The position numbers and the translations under genes were made by a program. From QIAW01 sp035487295 (GTDB taxonomy: Bacteria; Acidobacteriota; Terriglobia; Terriglobales; Acidobacteriaceae), in the NCBI GenBank assembly GCA_035487295.1, contig DATHMH010000017.1, forward strand, positions 62,001 to 126,000: 64,000 nucleotides of DNA. The letters run 5' to 3'. The notes under the pieces are model-generated. The model made no database searches, was not told the DNA's origin, and saw only the letters and a list, made by a program, of their open reading frames with translations. Shown here in pieces: positions 23,729-32,870 of this stretch (the first letter of the stretch is position 1; each line of letters starts with the position of its first letter).

Positions 23729-24826
23729 ATGCGATTGCTACCCAAAGAAGTTAAGGCCGATGCTGGCTGGACGCCCTATATCTGGCTGGTCTGGCTGTCA
23801 TTTTTCGTGGCCGATCCGGCCTTCCACCATCAGCCCTCTCGTGGGAGATGGCTCCTGACTTTGGCAGCGACCCTGCTTTTTCTGGCGCTCTATTTTTGGG
23901 GATTTTGGCTGAAGGGCAAACAGAGGTTATGGGCTATTGCCGGCATCGCGCTTCTGGGGATCGTATTTGTTCCACAGAATTCAGGCGCTTGCGGACTTTT
24001 CGTATACGCAGCCGCTTTTGCAGGGTTCGCGGGTGGAACTGAATTCGCTATTGGAATCCTGGTTGTGCTGGAGGCCTGCCTCAGTCTCGTGGTGTGGATC
24101 TCTCACCTGCCGCTGAGCTTCTGGATTTCCATGTCTTTCCTGGTCGCCGCGGTTGGGGCCATGAATATCCAACACGCAAAACGCATAGCCGCCAATTGCC
24201 GTTTGCGCATGGCGCAGGGCGAAGTCGAACACCTGGCCAAGACCGCGGAACGCGAGCGCATTGCCCGCGATCTGCACGATGTGCTGGGACACACGCTCTC
24301 AGTCATCATCCTCAAATCAGAGCTGGCTTCTCGTATGGTTGATAAAGACCTGCCTCGCGCCATCCAGGAAATCCGCGACGTGGAGCGCATCTCGCGCGAA
24401 GCCCTGGCCGAGGTGCGAAGCGCGTTGAAGGGCTACCGTGCTGCCGGCCTGAATGCGGAGATGGCCCAGGCGCGCGCCACGCTGGAAACCGCCGGAATCA
24501 AAGTGCAGGCCTGCAGCAGTCAACTGGACCTCAATGCCGCCCAGGAGGGGGTGCTGGCCCTGGTGATGCGCGAGGCGGTGACGAATGTCTTGCGCCACTC
24601 CAAGGCCACCGAGTGCTCTCTGCGGTTGGCGCAGGCCAATGGTTGCTGCACCCTGGAAATTGCCGACAATGGTTGCGGGAGCTCTGACGTGGAAGGCGAA
24701 GGGCTCAAAGGGATGCGCCAGCGAGTAGAGATGCTGGGCGGCAGCCTGCAGCGCAAGACCTCGCCCAGCACCACGCTGATTGTCACCGTTCCCCGCATAG
24801 CGATTCAGACGAATGGAACGCAATGA
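23729..24826 (+). CDS. Sensor histidine kinase, DesK/NarL-partner type (HisKA_3)
   Basis: A 365-residue membrane sensor. Residues about 15-160 form several spans with little outside the membrane, as in DesK-like thermosensors or envelope-stress sensors. A linker helix leads to the HisKA_3 motif RERIARDLHDVLGHTLSVI with the phospho-accepting His near 183. The ATPase domain has REAVTNVLRHSKA (N box), DNGCGSSD (G1) and GLKGMRQRVEMLGG (G2). Its stop overlaps the start of the response regulator gene (ATGA). It probably senses membrane state or the exporter's substrate (inference). Confidence 0.94.
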   Translation: MRLLPKEVKADAGWTPYIWLVWLSFFVADPAFHHQPSRGRWLLTLAATLLFLALYFWGFWLKGKQRLWAIAGIALLGIVFVPQNSGACGLFVYAAAFAGFAGGTEFAIGILVVLEACLSLVVWISHLPLSFWISMSFLVAAVGAMNIQHAKRIAANCRLRMAQGEVEHLAKTAERERIARDLHDVLGHTLSVIILKSELASRMVDKDLPRAIQEIRDVERISREALAEVRSALKGYRAAGLNAEMAQARATLETAGIKVQACSSQLDLNAAQEGVLALVMREAVTNVLRHSKATECSLRLAQANGCCTLEIADNGCGSSDVEGEGLKGMRQRVEMLGGSLQRKTSPSTTLIVTVPRIAIQTNGTQ

Positions 24827-25428
24827 AGATAAGAGTCATCATCGCAGAAGACCAATCCATGGTATTAGGAGCGCTGGCGGCATTGCTCGAAAGCGAGGGC
24901 GATATTGAAGTCATAGGCCAGGCGCGCAATGGCATGGAGGCCATGAAGATGGTCCGCGCGCATAAACCAGATTTACTTCTCACCGATATTGAAATGCCCG
25001 AGATGAGCGGTCTGGAAGTAGCGGCGGAGCTGAAGCGCCAGGAATCGCCGGCGCGAGTCATCATCCTGACCACGTTCGCACGCACTGGCTATCTGCGCCG
25101 CGCTCTCGATTCCGGCGCCTGTGGATATCTGCTGAAGGATTCGCCCGCCTCCGAGCTGGCCAGCGCGGTGCGGCGTGTGCATGCCGGCATGAGAGCCATT
25201 GCTCCCGAATTGGCGGCAGAGGCCTGGGGTGAAAGCGATCCGCTCACGGACCGGGAACGCCAGATCCTGCGCCTGGCAGGAGAGGGCGTCTCCAGTACAG
25301 AAATCGCCGCCAAATTCCGCCTGTCGGAAGGAACGGTACGCAACTATCTTTCTGAGGCCATCAGCAAACTGGGCGCCAGCAATCGGGTGGAAGCGGCGCG
25401 CATTGCGCGGCAAAAGGGGTGGCTTTAA
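24823..25428 (+). CDS. Response regulator, NarL/DesR family
   Basis: A 201-residue transcription regulator. The receiver domain (about 3-120) has the acidic pair E9-D10, phospho-acceptor D55 in LLLTDIEMPEMSGLEV, LTTF, and the conserved Lys in GYLLKD. The LuxR-type helix-turn-helix (about 140-198) reads LTDRERQILRLAGEGVSSTE and LSEGTVRNYLSEAISKLGAS. It is coupled to the kinase gene by a 4-base overlap and likely acts on the upstream ABC genes. Confidence 0.96.
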   Translation: MKIRVIIAEDQSMVLGALAALLESEGDIEVIGQARNGMEAMKMVRAHKPDLLLTDIEMPEMSGLEVAAELKRQESPARVIILTTFARTGYLRRALDSGACGYLLKDSPASELASAVRRVHAGMRAIAPELAAEAWGESDPLTDRERQILRLAGEGVSSTEIAAKFRLSEGTVRNYLSEAISKLGASNRVEAARIARQKGWL

Positions 25429-25432
25429 AGGC

Positions 25433-25573
25433 AGTTTCGAGTTTCAAGTTCCAGTTTCAAGTTGCCGAGGATCGTTCACAGTGGCTGCATTGATCTCGCG
25501 CAATAGTTGTCATCAAATTGAACACCTGTTTGCCGTCGGTAGCTAGCAACTCGAAACTTGAAACTCGAAACTA
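25433..25573. repeat. Inverted pair of TCGAAACTTGAAACT repeats between convergent genes
   Basis: AGTTTCGAGTTTCAAGTTCC begins the left arm (25433-25466) just after the response-regulator stop. AACTCGAAACTTGAAACTCG begins the right arm (25548-25573). About 19 bases match in inverted orientation. The right arm's last CTA is the TAG stop codon of rpiB on the minus strand. Confidence 0.7.
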
Positions 25574-26014
25574 GGCTTCCTTTTCGATCTGTGTTATTTT
25601 TTCCAAGCGGCGCTGGTGTCGTCCGCCGGCGAAGGCGGTCTCCAGCCATTTCTGGACAATCTGGAAGGCGTTCTGGTCGCTGATCAGGCGAGCACCCAAG
25701 GTGAGGACATTCGCATCGTTATGTTCGCGGCTGAGCTGGGCTTCATACTCACTGCTTACGTTCGCCGCCCGCACCCCGGGAACCTTGTTCGCCGCGATGG
25801 CCATGCCCACTCCACTGCCACATACCAGAATGCCGAAATCGGCGCTGTGATTGGCAACTTGCTCGCCAACCTTGCGGGCATAGTCCGGATAGTCCACCGC
25901 CTCGCTCGAGAACGTTCCCTGGTCTTCTACCTCTAACCCCTGCTGCAGCAGCAACTTCTTGATTTTTTCCTTGAGTTCGAAACCCGCATGGTCGGCCCCG
26001 AGCGAAATTTTCAT
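25571..26014 (-). CDS. rpiB: Ribose 5-phosphate isomerase B
   Basis: RpiB interconverts ribose 5-phosphate and ribulose 5-phosphate in the pentose phosphate pathway. 147 residues, normal for the LacA/RpiB family. Motifs: KISLGADHAGFELKEKIK at the N-terminus, VDYPDYA, the catalytic Cys region ILVCGSGVGMAIAANKVPG, then REHNDANVLTLGARL. All expected residues are present. The stop codon falls in a dispersed repeat. Divergent from the enoyl-CoA hydratase gene. Confidence 0.96.
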   Translation of the reverse strand: MKISLGADHAGFELKEKIKKLLLQQGLEVEDQGTFSSEAVDYPDYARKVGEQVANHSADFGILVCGSGVGMAIAANKVPGVRAANVSSEYEAQLSREHNDANVLTLGARLISDQNAFQIVQKWLETAFAGGRHQRRLEKITQIEKEA

Positions 26015-26040
26015 ATTTTCGATTGTATAGCAGGCGTAAT

Positions 26041-26130
26041 GAGCACTCAGCAGTCAGCAATCAGCATTCAGCCCCTTGAGCAGCATTTAGAATGCTGCAC
26101 AGGGGGCTGAATGCTGACTGCGGAGTGCTC
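26041..26130. repeat. Strong inverted TCAGCA-word repeat between rpiB and the enoyl-CoA hydratase gene
   Basis: GAGCACTCAGCAGTCAGC (from 26041) and TCAGCATTCAGCCCC (26061-26075) pair with GGGGCTGAATGCTGA (26103-26117, 15 perfect pairs) and GAGTGCTC (26123-26130). Inside, CAGCATT-TAG-AATGCTG (26081-26097) forms another hairpin. It is the best-folded copy of its family and lies between divergent genes. Confidence 0.75.
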
Positions 26131-26211
26131 ATTTTGAGTCTTTCCGGCTTGTGAAAAAGCTGATTTCGTCGGATAATCACGCCGCATAGGTTCGATTTTT
26201 GGAGGTAATCC

Positions 26212-27015
26212 ATGGTTCAGGTCGGCACAGCAGTTCCTGCGACCCCAAAGGTTTATAAATACATTATTTTTGATACGTCCACATTCGTGGCGCACATCAC
26301 GCTCAATCATCCGCCCTACAACGTGTTGACCGTGCCTTTGATGGTGGAGGTGGCCGAGGCGGTTGAGAGCCTGAACGGACGCAATGATATCAAGTGCATC
26401 GTGCTGGACTCCTCGCAAAAAGCCTTTTGTGCCGGAATCTCACTGGAAGATTCCAAAGCTGACCGCGTCTTCCAGACCCTGGACGCATTCAACCGCATCT
26501 TTCAGGCGGTCCGCGATATTTCCAAGCCGCTCATCGTAGTCGTCAACGGGGCCGCCATCGGCGCAGGTTCTGAGCTGGTTGCCTTTGGCGATATGGTGAT
26601 TGCCACGCCCAATGCCAAGTTCGCCCAGCCCGAGGTGAAAATGGGCGTGTTCCCGCCGTTTGCCGCCATCATGCTACCGCAACTGATTGGCCCCAAGAAG
26701 ACGTATGAGCTGATCCTTACCGGCGAAGCTCTCAGCGCCGATGACGCTCTTAGCCTGGGATTCGTGAACAAAGTCGTTCCCGAAACGGGGTTACGGGCTG
26801 CGGTGGAGCAGATTCTAACCCGCATCAACGAATTCAGCGGACCGGTGTTGGAGATGACCAAGTCCGTAATCGCCAGCTCGCTTGGCTTGCCATGGAAAGA
26901 GGCCATGAAGAAATCACAAGATATCTATCTCAACCAGCTCATGGACCTGGAAGACGTGCAGGAGGGCCTGCGCGCAGTCCTGGAGAAACGCAAGCCGGTG
27001 TGGAAAAACAAGTAA
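26212..27015 (+). CDS. Enoyl-CoA hydratase/isomerase family protein
   Basis: A 267-residue crotonase-fold protein. VAHITLNHPPYNVLTVPLM opens the fold, and FCAGISLEDSKADRVF forms the oxyanion-hole region. NGAAIGAGSELVAFGDMVIA gives the second oxyanion and glutamate region, followed by FAQPEVKMGVFPPFAA. The shorter variable regions resemble the dienoyl-CoA hydratase branch more than classic FadB, but the substrate cannot be told. GGAGG (26201-26205) precedes ATG 26212. Confidence 0.9.
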   Translation: MVQVGTAVPATPKVYKYIIFDTSTFVAHITLNHPPYNVLTVPLMVEVAEAVESLNGRNDIKCIVLDSSQKAFCAGISLEDSKADRVFQTLDAFNRIFQAVRDISKPLIVVVNGAAIGAGSELVAFGDMVIATPNAKFAQPEVKMGVFPPFAAIMLPQLIGPKKTYELILTGEALSADDALSLGFVNKVVPETGLRAAVEQILTRINEFSGPVLEMTKSVIASSLGLPWKEAMKKSQDIYLNQLMDLEDVQEGLRAVLEKRKPVWKNK

Positions 27016-27182
27016 AAGCAGCTCCAAGCTCTCAGCTCCAAGGAAGAGTGCTGACCGCGGATCACGGTGGATTCAATATTCCAACCTGAGATTCCACCTG
27101 CTTACAGAAATTCCTCTGCGTTTCTTTGCGTCCTCTGCGGTGAAAACTATTTCCTTGTAGCTTGCAACTTGTAGCTGAGTTT

Positions 27183-28709
27183 CTATCTACGCGTTACGAA
27201 TGTTCTGCTGGCGCGGTCGTGCCAGCAGAGCCGGTCCTGGTCGAGCAGTACCCATATGAATCCCAATCCCAGCGAGAAGGTTGAGAGAACCATGCTCAAG
27301 GCGCGGGCGCGGCGGCGCGGACGCGAGACTGCGTTCTGGTCAAATCCAGCCAGCTTAAGATCCGCAAGCCACATTCCTGGCGTTCTGGCGGCATTCACCA
27401 GGAACAAGTATTGGTAGAGCGACCAGAATATTCCCGGCAATATCGCAGCCAGCACCGCGAAGGCTTTTCCCTGGGGCAATGCCCCCATCCACATGAGAAT
27501 GACGCTGAAGAGCAGGAACCCGGTCATTGAAATACAAAAGTCTACGGCCTCCATCAGCATACGTAATACAAGCGGCGCAACCGGCAGAAGTGGATGAACC
27601 TCAGCCGCAGCTTGTGCGCGCTCCGGCATGGGGGCCAGTTCCACTATGGCGATGGGCGGCGCCGGTTGCACCGACGCTCCTGCATGGTTAGCGAACTCGG
27701 CCTGGCTGATCTCTTCCGCCTCAAAGACATGGGGTTCGGCCGGAATTGGCTCGGCCAGCTCTTCTGTTAAAAATGATGGGCCTGGTTCAGCAGGCGGTTC
27801 GGTATTGGGCGCGTCAACGTTGATCTCGATAATCTCGATCGGATTCACTTTGACTACGTTTTCCATTGAACTCAGGCCGGCATCCGGCTCGACCGGTCTT
27901 GTGCCGGGAAATCTGATGACCTTATCTTCGTCATCGTCTGTACAGCTGCCCAGTTCGAGCGCAGACAATGCATCGGTCAAGTCGGATAATGTGCTGCCAT
28001 CAAGCTGTTCAGAAGCAACTGCGAACGTTCTCTCCGGAACCGGAAATTCGTTGATCATAATGAATGGGTTGGCCAGCTCCTCTACCCCTGACTTCCTCTC
28101 CTCAATCAGAGCATCCGGGCTCTCAACCACCGCCGCGGCACGCTTCCAGAACGGATTTTCATTGCGCGCAGCGAGGTTAGGCCAGCAGCGTTCAATGCCA
28201 TAAGCTTCAACCTGCATGGCCGTCAAATCCGCCAATGGAGCAGAAAATTCGGGATCGGCCACCGGAGCACTGGGTTCAGGCACAACTGCTTTCTTCAATG
28301 GAACAATTGTGGGTGAGGAGGAAGGAGGCGCGGGATCGAAGTTCAGACCGAGCGACCGTGGACGCTCCGCACGCGGACGCCGGCGGGCCCGATAACGGGT
28401 TACGCGGGATGTAACCTCCCGCCGCCATTCGCCAGGTTCAAGCGTGCGCTCGCCGAGCCTGGGCTCGGCCAGAACAATGGTCCTGCGAGCTGGCCTCAGT
28501 TGCGCCAGGCGCTCGGAGCGGGCAGCCGCTTCCAGTGCCGTGGTGACATCCATGTCGGCAGCATGCTCCAGGCTGGCAGCAAACTGCTCTTCGCTGGAAC
28601 CGTAATGTTCTGGATCAATGACAACAGCAACGTGCTCGCTGGCCGCAGGTTTCTCGGCAGCGTCGCTGCGCCCGCATCGGCAAACACCCAGGCAGACCGG
28701 ACAAGGCAT
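27183..28709 (-). CDS. RDD family membrane protein with a long N-terminal region
   Basis: 508 residues. The N-terminus CPVCLGVCRCG may bind a metal. Residues about 40-380 are acidic, Pro/Ala-rich and low in complexity, probably disordered. The C-terminal RDD domain (about 385-505) has spans AVDFCISMTGFLLFSVILMW and AFAVLAAILPGIFWSLYQYL, then the motif TPGMWLADLKLAGFDQNAVS and a last span ending LLDQDRLCWHDRASRTF, all typical of RDD proteins. Some RDD proteins have been proposed as transporters; nothing here fixes a substrate. Convergent with the enoyl-CoA hydratase gene, divergent from lptD. Confidence 0.85.
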   Translation of the reverse strand: MPCPVCLGVCRCGRSDAAEKPAASEHVAVVIDPEHYGSSEEQFAASLEHAADMDVTTALEAAARSERLAQLRPARRTIVLAEPRLGERTLEPGEWRREVTSRVTRYRARRRPRAERPRSLGLNFDPAPPSSSPTIVPLKKAVVPEPSAPVADPEFSAPLADLTAMQVEAYGIERCWPNLAARNENPFWKRAAAVVESPDALIEERKSGVEELANPFIMINEFPVPERTFAVASEQLDGSTLSDLTDALSALELGSCTDDDEDKVIRFPGTRPVEPDAGLSSMENVVKVNPIEIIEINVDAPNTEPPAEPGPSFLTEELAEPIPAEPHVFEAEEISQAEFANHAGASVQPAPPIAIVELAPMPERAQAAAEVHPLLPVAPLVLRMLMEAVDFCISMTGFLLFSVILMWMGALPQGKAFAVLAAILPGIFWSLYQYLFLVNAARTPGMWLADLKLAGFDQNAVSRPRRRARALSMVLSTFSLGLGFIWVLLDQDRLCWHDRASRTFVTRR

Positions 28710-28931
28710 CAGGTTGTGGAAGAATCGTCTAAGAGCAAGTACTCAGTACACGGTACTCACACGGCTCTTTCATGCTCTTCGCATCCAAAATGCGGGTATG
28801 CACAAAAGCTCGCCCGCCTAAAACCCCGCTCGAGCCCAGGCAGGACAACTCTGTTATCTCAGGGAACCTGCCTCGCTACCGGCAAGAAACTTTACCAATA
28901 TCACCGGGGCGTGCTACTTTCGAGGTTCTCC

Positions 28932-31463
28932 ATGAGTTGCCGCTATCGTTGGTTTACCATTGCCGTCGTCTTCTGTCAGCTTATTTTTGTATTTGGACTA
29001 TTAACTAGTAGGTTACGAGCGCAGGAGCCTATGCAGGCCATGGCCTCTGCCGACGCCTCCGGTGCGCCCCCGGTGTCATACTCGAAAGGTCCAGGCGAAG
29101 AAGCTACCATCCGCGCCATCCATCAGGAAAAGCACGGCGACGTATGGACCCTCCGCGAAGACGCCGAGATTGACTATAAGGACCTAGTCCTGCACGCCGA
29201 TCAGATAACGTATAACGACGCTACCGGCGATGCGGTGGCAACCGGGCATGTCACCCTGGATGGAGGGGCATACAGCGAGCATATTGAAGGATCGGTGGCC
29301 GAATACAATGTCCGCACCGAGACGGGAAAGCTCTATGACGCCGCGGGAACGACCGGCATTCGTATTCAGGGAAAAAACGTTACTCTCATCACTTCCAATC
29401 CTTTTGCTTTTACCGGGAAAGTTGTAGAGAAAGTCGGGCCTGAGCGTTACATCATCCATAGTGGCACTGTAACTTCATGCGAACTGCCCAAGCCCAAGTG
29501 GACCTATTCCGCTACCTACATCGTGGTGGATGTGGGAGAGACGGCAAAAATCTATAACAGCATTTTTAAGGTCAAGGGCGTACCGATCTTCTATTTCCCC
29601 TTCGCCCGCCATCCGGTGGAAAAGCTGCCACGGCAGAGCGGTTTTCTCACACCGCTTTTTGGAACTTCTAACCGCAAGGGCATTATCTTCGGCGATTCTT
29701 TTTACTGGGCCATCAATCGCAGCATGGATGCCACGGTGGGAGCAGAATACTGGTCGGCACGGGGGTGGGCGCAGCGAGCACAGTTCCGCGCAACTCCGAC
29801 CGCCACAAGCTATCTTGATGTGAGTTATTTTGGCGTCACCGATCGTAAGCAGCGTCCTACGGACCTGAGCGGGGAAGATATTCGGCTGAACGGCAGCATC
29901 ATCCTTCCCCACGATGTGCGCGGAGTGGCTTCGGTGCAGTATCTGAGCACCTTCGGCTTCCGAGTAAGTTTCGCGGAAACTTACTCGCAGGCCATCAACT
30001 CCGAGGTCCCCGCGAGCCTGTTTCTCACCAAGAATTACGACGGTTATTCCCTGAATCTGCTGGCTTCACGCTACCAGAATTTCCAGAGCACGAACCAGGG
30101 AGACGTAGTCAGCATTCTTCATACTCCCACCTTTGACACTTCGTCGGTAGACCGCAGCATCGCGGGTTCGCGCTTTTTCTGGGGCTACGACGCTTCGGTG
30201 GGAAGCATTTCGCGTGACAACCCGCTGTTTCGCAATCCCGAAGATCCCAACACGCAACTCCTGTCCTCAACCGTTCCGCAGTCAGAGACCTCCTTTCGGA
30301 CCGCTGAACTGTTAGGACGTGCCGATGTGCATCCCCGGCTCTCGTTCTCGCTGGTGGATCATGGCTGGACCTTCCGCCCCGAGGTTGCCGTGCGCGACAC
30401 GTTCTACACCGAGCAACAGCATGTGGTGGGCGGCGTAACGGTTCCCTCGCAGGATTCGATCAACCGCCATGATTTTGAAGGCACGCTGGAGGTCCGGCCT
30501 CCTGCCCTGGGCCGCATTTACCAGACCCCGGTCTTCGGGCACAGCATCAAGCACACCATCGAGCCTCAGGTCGTTTATCGCTACGTAAGCGGTGTAGGAG
30601 ACAACTTTGCCAATATCCTTCGCTTCGATGACCGCGACATCATCACCAATACCAGCGAAGCGGAAGTCGGCGTCATCAACCGCCTTTTCGCCAAACGTCT
30701 GCGGCCGCATTGCAGCGATGAAAAACTCGTCGTTGCCGAAGGCGCAAGCCTTTCCCAAAAAGACGCGCCCCTGAAGAACTGCTCCGAAGATAACGCGCGT
30801 GAAATCGCGAATTTAGAGATCGCGCAAAAGTATTTTTTCGACCCCGGTTTTGGCGGCGCATTGGTTCCCGGCCGGCGCAACGTGTTTGCCTCCACCATTG
30901 ATTTTGCCGGCATCGCATTTCTCACCGATCGCCGCAATCTTTCTCCCATCGTTTCCCGCCTGCGCATCTTCCCCAACCTGTCGAGCAACATTGAATGGGA
31001 CCTGACCTATGACAGCAAGAAAGGCCATATCAGCTCCAGCTACACTGCTTTTTATTATTACTTCAGGAATTTCTTCATGGGCGCCGGGCATAATTTTTTC
31101 CAGAGCCCGGGCAGTTTGATCGTCGACAACTCCGTGCTTTTCCAAAGTCCAGGGAGGTTTTCGATTGGCGATTCTGTGATCGCCCCCTTCCGCTTCAACC
31201 AGTACAGCATGTCAGGCGGGTACGGCAACCCGCGAAAAACCGGCTTTACCGCCGCGGCATCGGCTGGATTCGACGCTCAACAGGGATTTTTGCAAAGCAT
31301 GTCTGTAGAGACTACCTATAACTGGGATTGCTGCGGCATTACAATGGAATATCGCCGGCTGGCGCTCGGCCCGCTGCGCAACGAGAATCAATACCGCTTT
31401 ATGTTTACCATTGCCAATGTCGGAGGCTTTGGAAACCTGCGGCGCCAGGAAAGAGTGTATTAA
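28932..31463 (+). CDS. lptD: LPS assembly outer-membrane protein LptD
   Basis: LptD is the beta-barrel that inserts lipopolysaccharide into the outer leaflet. 843 residues from ATG 28932, which is followed by a signal peptide (IAVVFCQLIFVFGLL). The LptA-like OstA domain (about 80-180) includes ADQITYNDATGDAVATGHVT. Then comes the barrel, with VPIFYFPFARHPVE and PRQSGFLTPLFGTSNRKGI, a classic LptD stretch. The C-terminal adjacent Cys pair in YNWDCCGITMEYRR is the family's disulphide site. The frame stays open for 432 bases upstream, but that part has no family similarity and overlaps the opposite gene. Confidence 0.95.
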   Translation: MSCRYRWFTIAVVFCQLIFVFGLLTSRLRAQEPMQAMASADASGAPPVSYSKGPGEEATIRAIHQEKHGDVWTLREDAEIDYKDLVLHADQITYNDATGDAVATGHVTLDGGAYSEHIEGSVAEYNVRTETGKLYDAAGTTGIRIQGKNVTLITSNPFAFTGKVVEKVGPERYIIHSGTVTSCELPKPKWTYSATYIVVDVGETAKIYNSIFKVKGVPIFYFPFARHPVEKLPRQSGFLTPLFGTSNRKGIIFGDSFYWAINRSMDATVGAEYWSARGWAQRAQFRATPTATSYLDVSYFGVTDRKQRPTDLSGEDIRLNGSIILPHDVRGVASVQYLSTFGFRVSFAETYSQAINSEVPASLFLTKNYDGYSLNLLASRYQNFQSTNQGDVVSILHTPTFDTSSVDRSIAGSRFFWGYDASVGSISRDNPLFRNPEDPNTQLLSSTVPQSETSFRTAELLGRADVHPRLSFSLVDHGWTFRPEVAVRDTFYTEQQHVVGGVTVPSQDSINRHDFEGTLEVRPPALGRIYQTPVFGHSIKHTIEPQVVYRYVSGVGDNFANILRFDDRDIITNTSEAEVGVINRLFAKRLRPHCSDEKLVVAEGASLSQKDAPLKNCSEDNAREIANLEIAQKYFFDPGFGGALVPGRRNVFASTIDFAGIAFLTDRRNLSPIVSRLRIFPNLSSNIEWDLTYDSKKGHISSSYTAFYYYFRNFFMGAGHNFFQSPGSLIVDNSVLFQSPGRFSIGDSVIAPFRFNQYSMSGGYGNPRKTGFTAAASAGFDAQQGFLQSMSVETTYNWDCCGITMEYRRLALGPLRNENQYRFMFTIANVGGFGNLRRQERVY

Positions 31464-31647
31464 ACCGGCTTCAGATTTTTTGTTCCAAAGGCCATCACAA
31501 ATAAGTGTAATCAAAGTGACAAATTCAAGATTATTCTCGCGTAAAATCATGCCTGATGGCAGGCGCAACCGCGACTTAGCTGGGAACTATCTTCCGGGTA
31601 TGCCATCTTTCCATGAGATAATTTTTGTATACACTCTTTAAGACCAG

Positions 31648-32754
31648 GTGAATCCCTTGTATTCAATTCTCAAGTATCTAACAATTGCCATCTGCTGCGC
31701 GGCCATGTCTCTGGAAGCGCAGGTCCCGGCTGCCGGTAACCCGGCGCCGGCCTCTTCGGCGGCCGCTTCATCCGCCTCTTCGATCAATGACCCGGTGCTG
31801 CGGCAACGCATCGAGCAAAACCTGCGGGCACGCTTCAGGATCCCCAGCCAGGTCACAATGGAGATCGGGGAGAGGGTGCCCAGCGAATTTACCGGCTATG
31901 ACCAGGTTACGGTCACACTGGTCAACCAGGGCCATAGAAGTCCGAACACGTTTCTGCTTTCGAAAGACGGCAAGACCCTGGCGCAAATCAGCAAGATCGA
32001 TTTGAGCAGAGACCCGTTCGCGCTCGATAACCGTCCGGCCCGAGGCCCCCTGGATGCGAAGGTCAACGTGATTGTTTACGACGATTATGAGTGCCCGTAC
32101 TGCGCCAGGGGATACCAGACGCTCTTCAACGACATTTTCCCGGAATACAAAGACAAGATACAGGTCACCTACAAGGACTTTCCGCTCGTTGAGATTCATC
32201 CCTGGGCAATTCATGCCGCAGTGGATGCGAATTGCCTCAGCGCCCAAAGTACGGATGCTTACTGGGCCTTCTCTGACTATGTGCACGGGAACCAGGCTCA
32301 AATTACCGGTGACAAGCGCTCACAGCCAGACCAGTTCGCCGCGCTCGACAGCTCTGCCCAGGACTATGGCAAGAAAAATAATCTTGATGAGGCGCGCCTG
32401 AATGCCTGCATCAAGGCCCAGGATGAGACGGCAGTGCGCAATTCGCTCAAGTACGGCGAAGAGAGCCTTGGGGTGGAGGCGACGCCGACGCTCTTCGTGA
32501 ACGGCACGAAGCTCGATGGGGCTGTGCCCGCCGAAGACATGCGCAGGATATTGAATGCCGCCTTGGAACAGGCCGGGGTCCCCTTGCCGGCGGCGGAGTT
32601 AAAAACAGAGCCGGGAAAGGAAGCCAAAGGCAACGGTCCAGAGGCCAAGGCTGAGTCCAACAGTACGGCGGGAACCGCGGCCGGCGGAAAACAGGACACG
32701 GAGAAGAAAGATGATCCAAAACCCGCGCCTGGGGCCGACCCGAAAAAACAGTAA
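31648..32754 (+). CDS. Secreted DsbA-like thioredoxin-fold protein
   Basis: A 368-residue exported protein. A signal peptide is followed by an Ala/Ser-rich linker, then a small N-terminal domain (about 50-125). The DSBA-like thioredoxin domain (about 128-310) has the active site C149-P-Y-C152 and the cis-Pro segment VEATPTLFVNG, as in BdbD/DsbA-type thiol oxidoreductases. The last 50 residues are low-complexity Lys/Glu/Gly/Pro. GTG 31648 is the start used. It lies between lptD and a parvulin lipoprotein gene, a plausible envelope-folding group, since LptD needs disulphides (inference). Confidence 0.9.
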   Translation: MNPLYSILKYLTIAICCAAMSLEAQVPAAGNPAPASSAAASSASSINDPVLRQRIEQNLRARFRIPSQVTMEIGERVPSEFTGYDQVTVTLVNQGHRSPNTFLLSKDGKTLAQISKIDLSRDPFALDNRPARGPLDAKVNVIVYDDYECPYCARGYQTLFNDIFPEYKDKIQVTYKDFPLVEIHPWAIHAAVDANCLSAQSTDAYWAFSDYVHGNQAQITGDKRSQPDQFAALDSSAQDYGKKNNLDEARLNACIKAQDETAVRNSLKYGEESLGVEATPTLFVNGTKLDGAVPAEDMRRILNAALEQAGVPLPAAELKTEPGKEAKGNGPEAKAESNSTAGTAAGGKQDTEKKDDPKPAPGADPKKQ

Positions 32755-32858
32755 CCGGCGCTGCCGGGCGGGCTGTACTTCCCGAACAAGTTAAAATGAA
32801 AGCATCCTACTGTATCCTTGACAGAGCAGCCGGTGAGTGCCTGATGGGCACATCGCGC

Positions 32859-32864
32859 AGGAGG
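32859..32864 (+). promoter_or_regulatory. Ribosome binding site that decides the parvulin start
   Basis: A perfect AGGAGG six bases before TTG 32871. The in-frame ATG codons upstream (32796, 32844) have no comparable site, so TTG is the likely start. Confidence 0.7.
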
Positions 32865-32870
32865 TTTTGG

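Noticed and set aside
28500..28931. 432-base upstream extension of the lptD frame
   Set aside because: Low similarity to anything, antisense to the RDD gene, and a signal peptide follows ATG 28932 directly.
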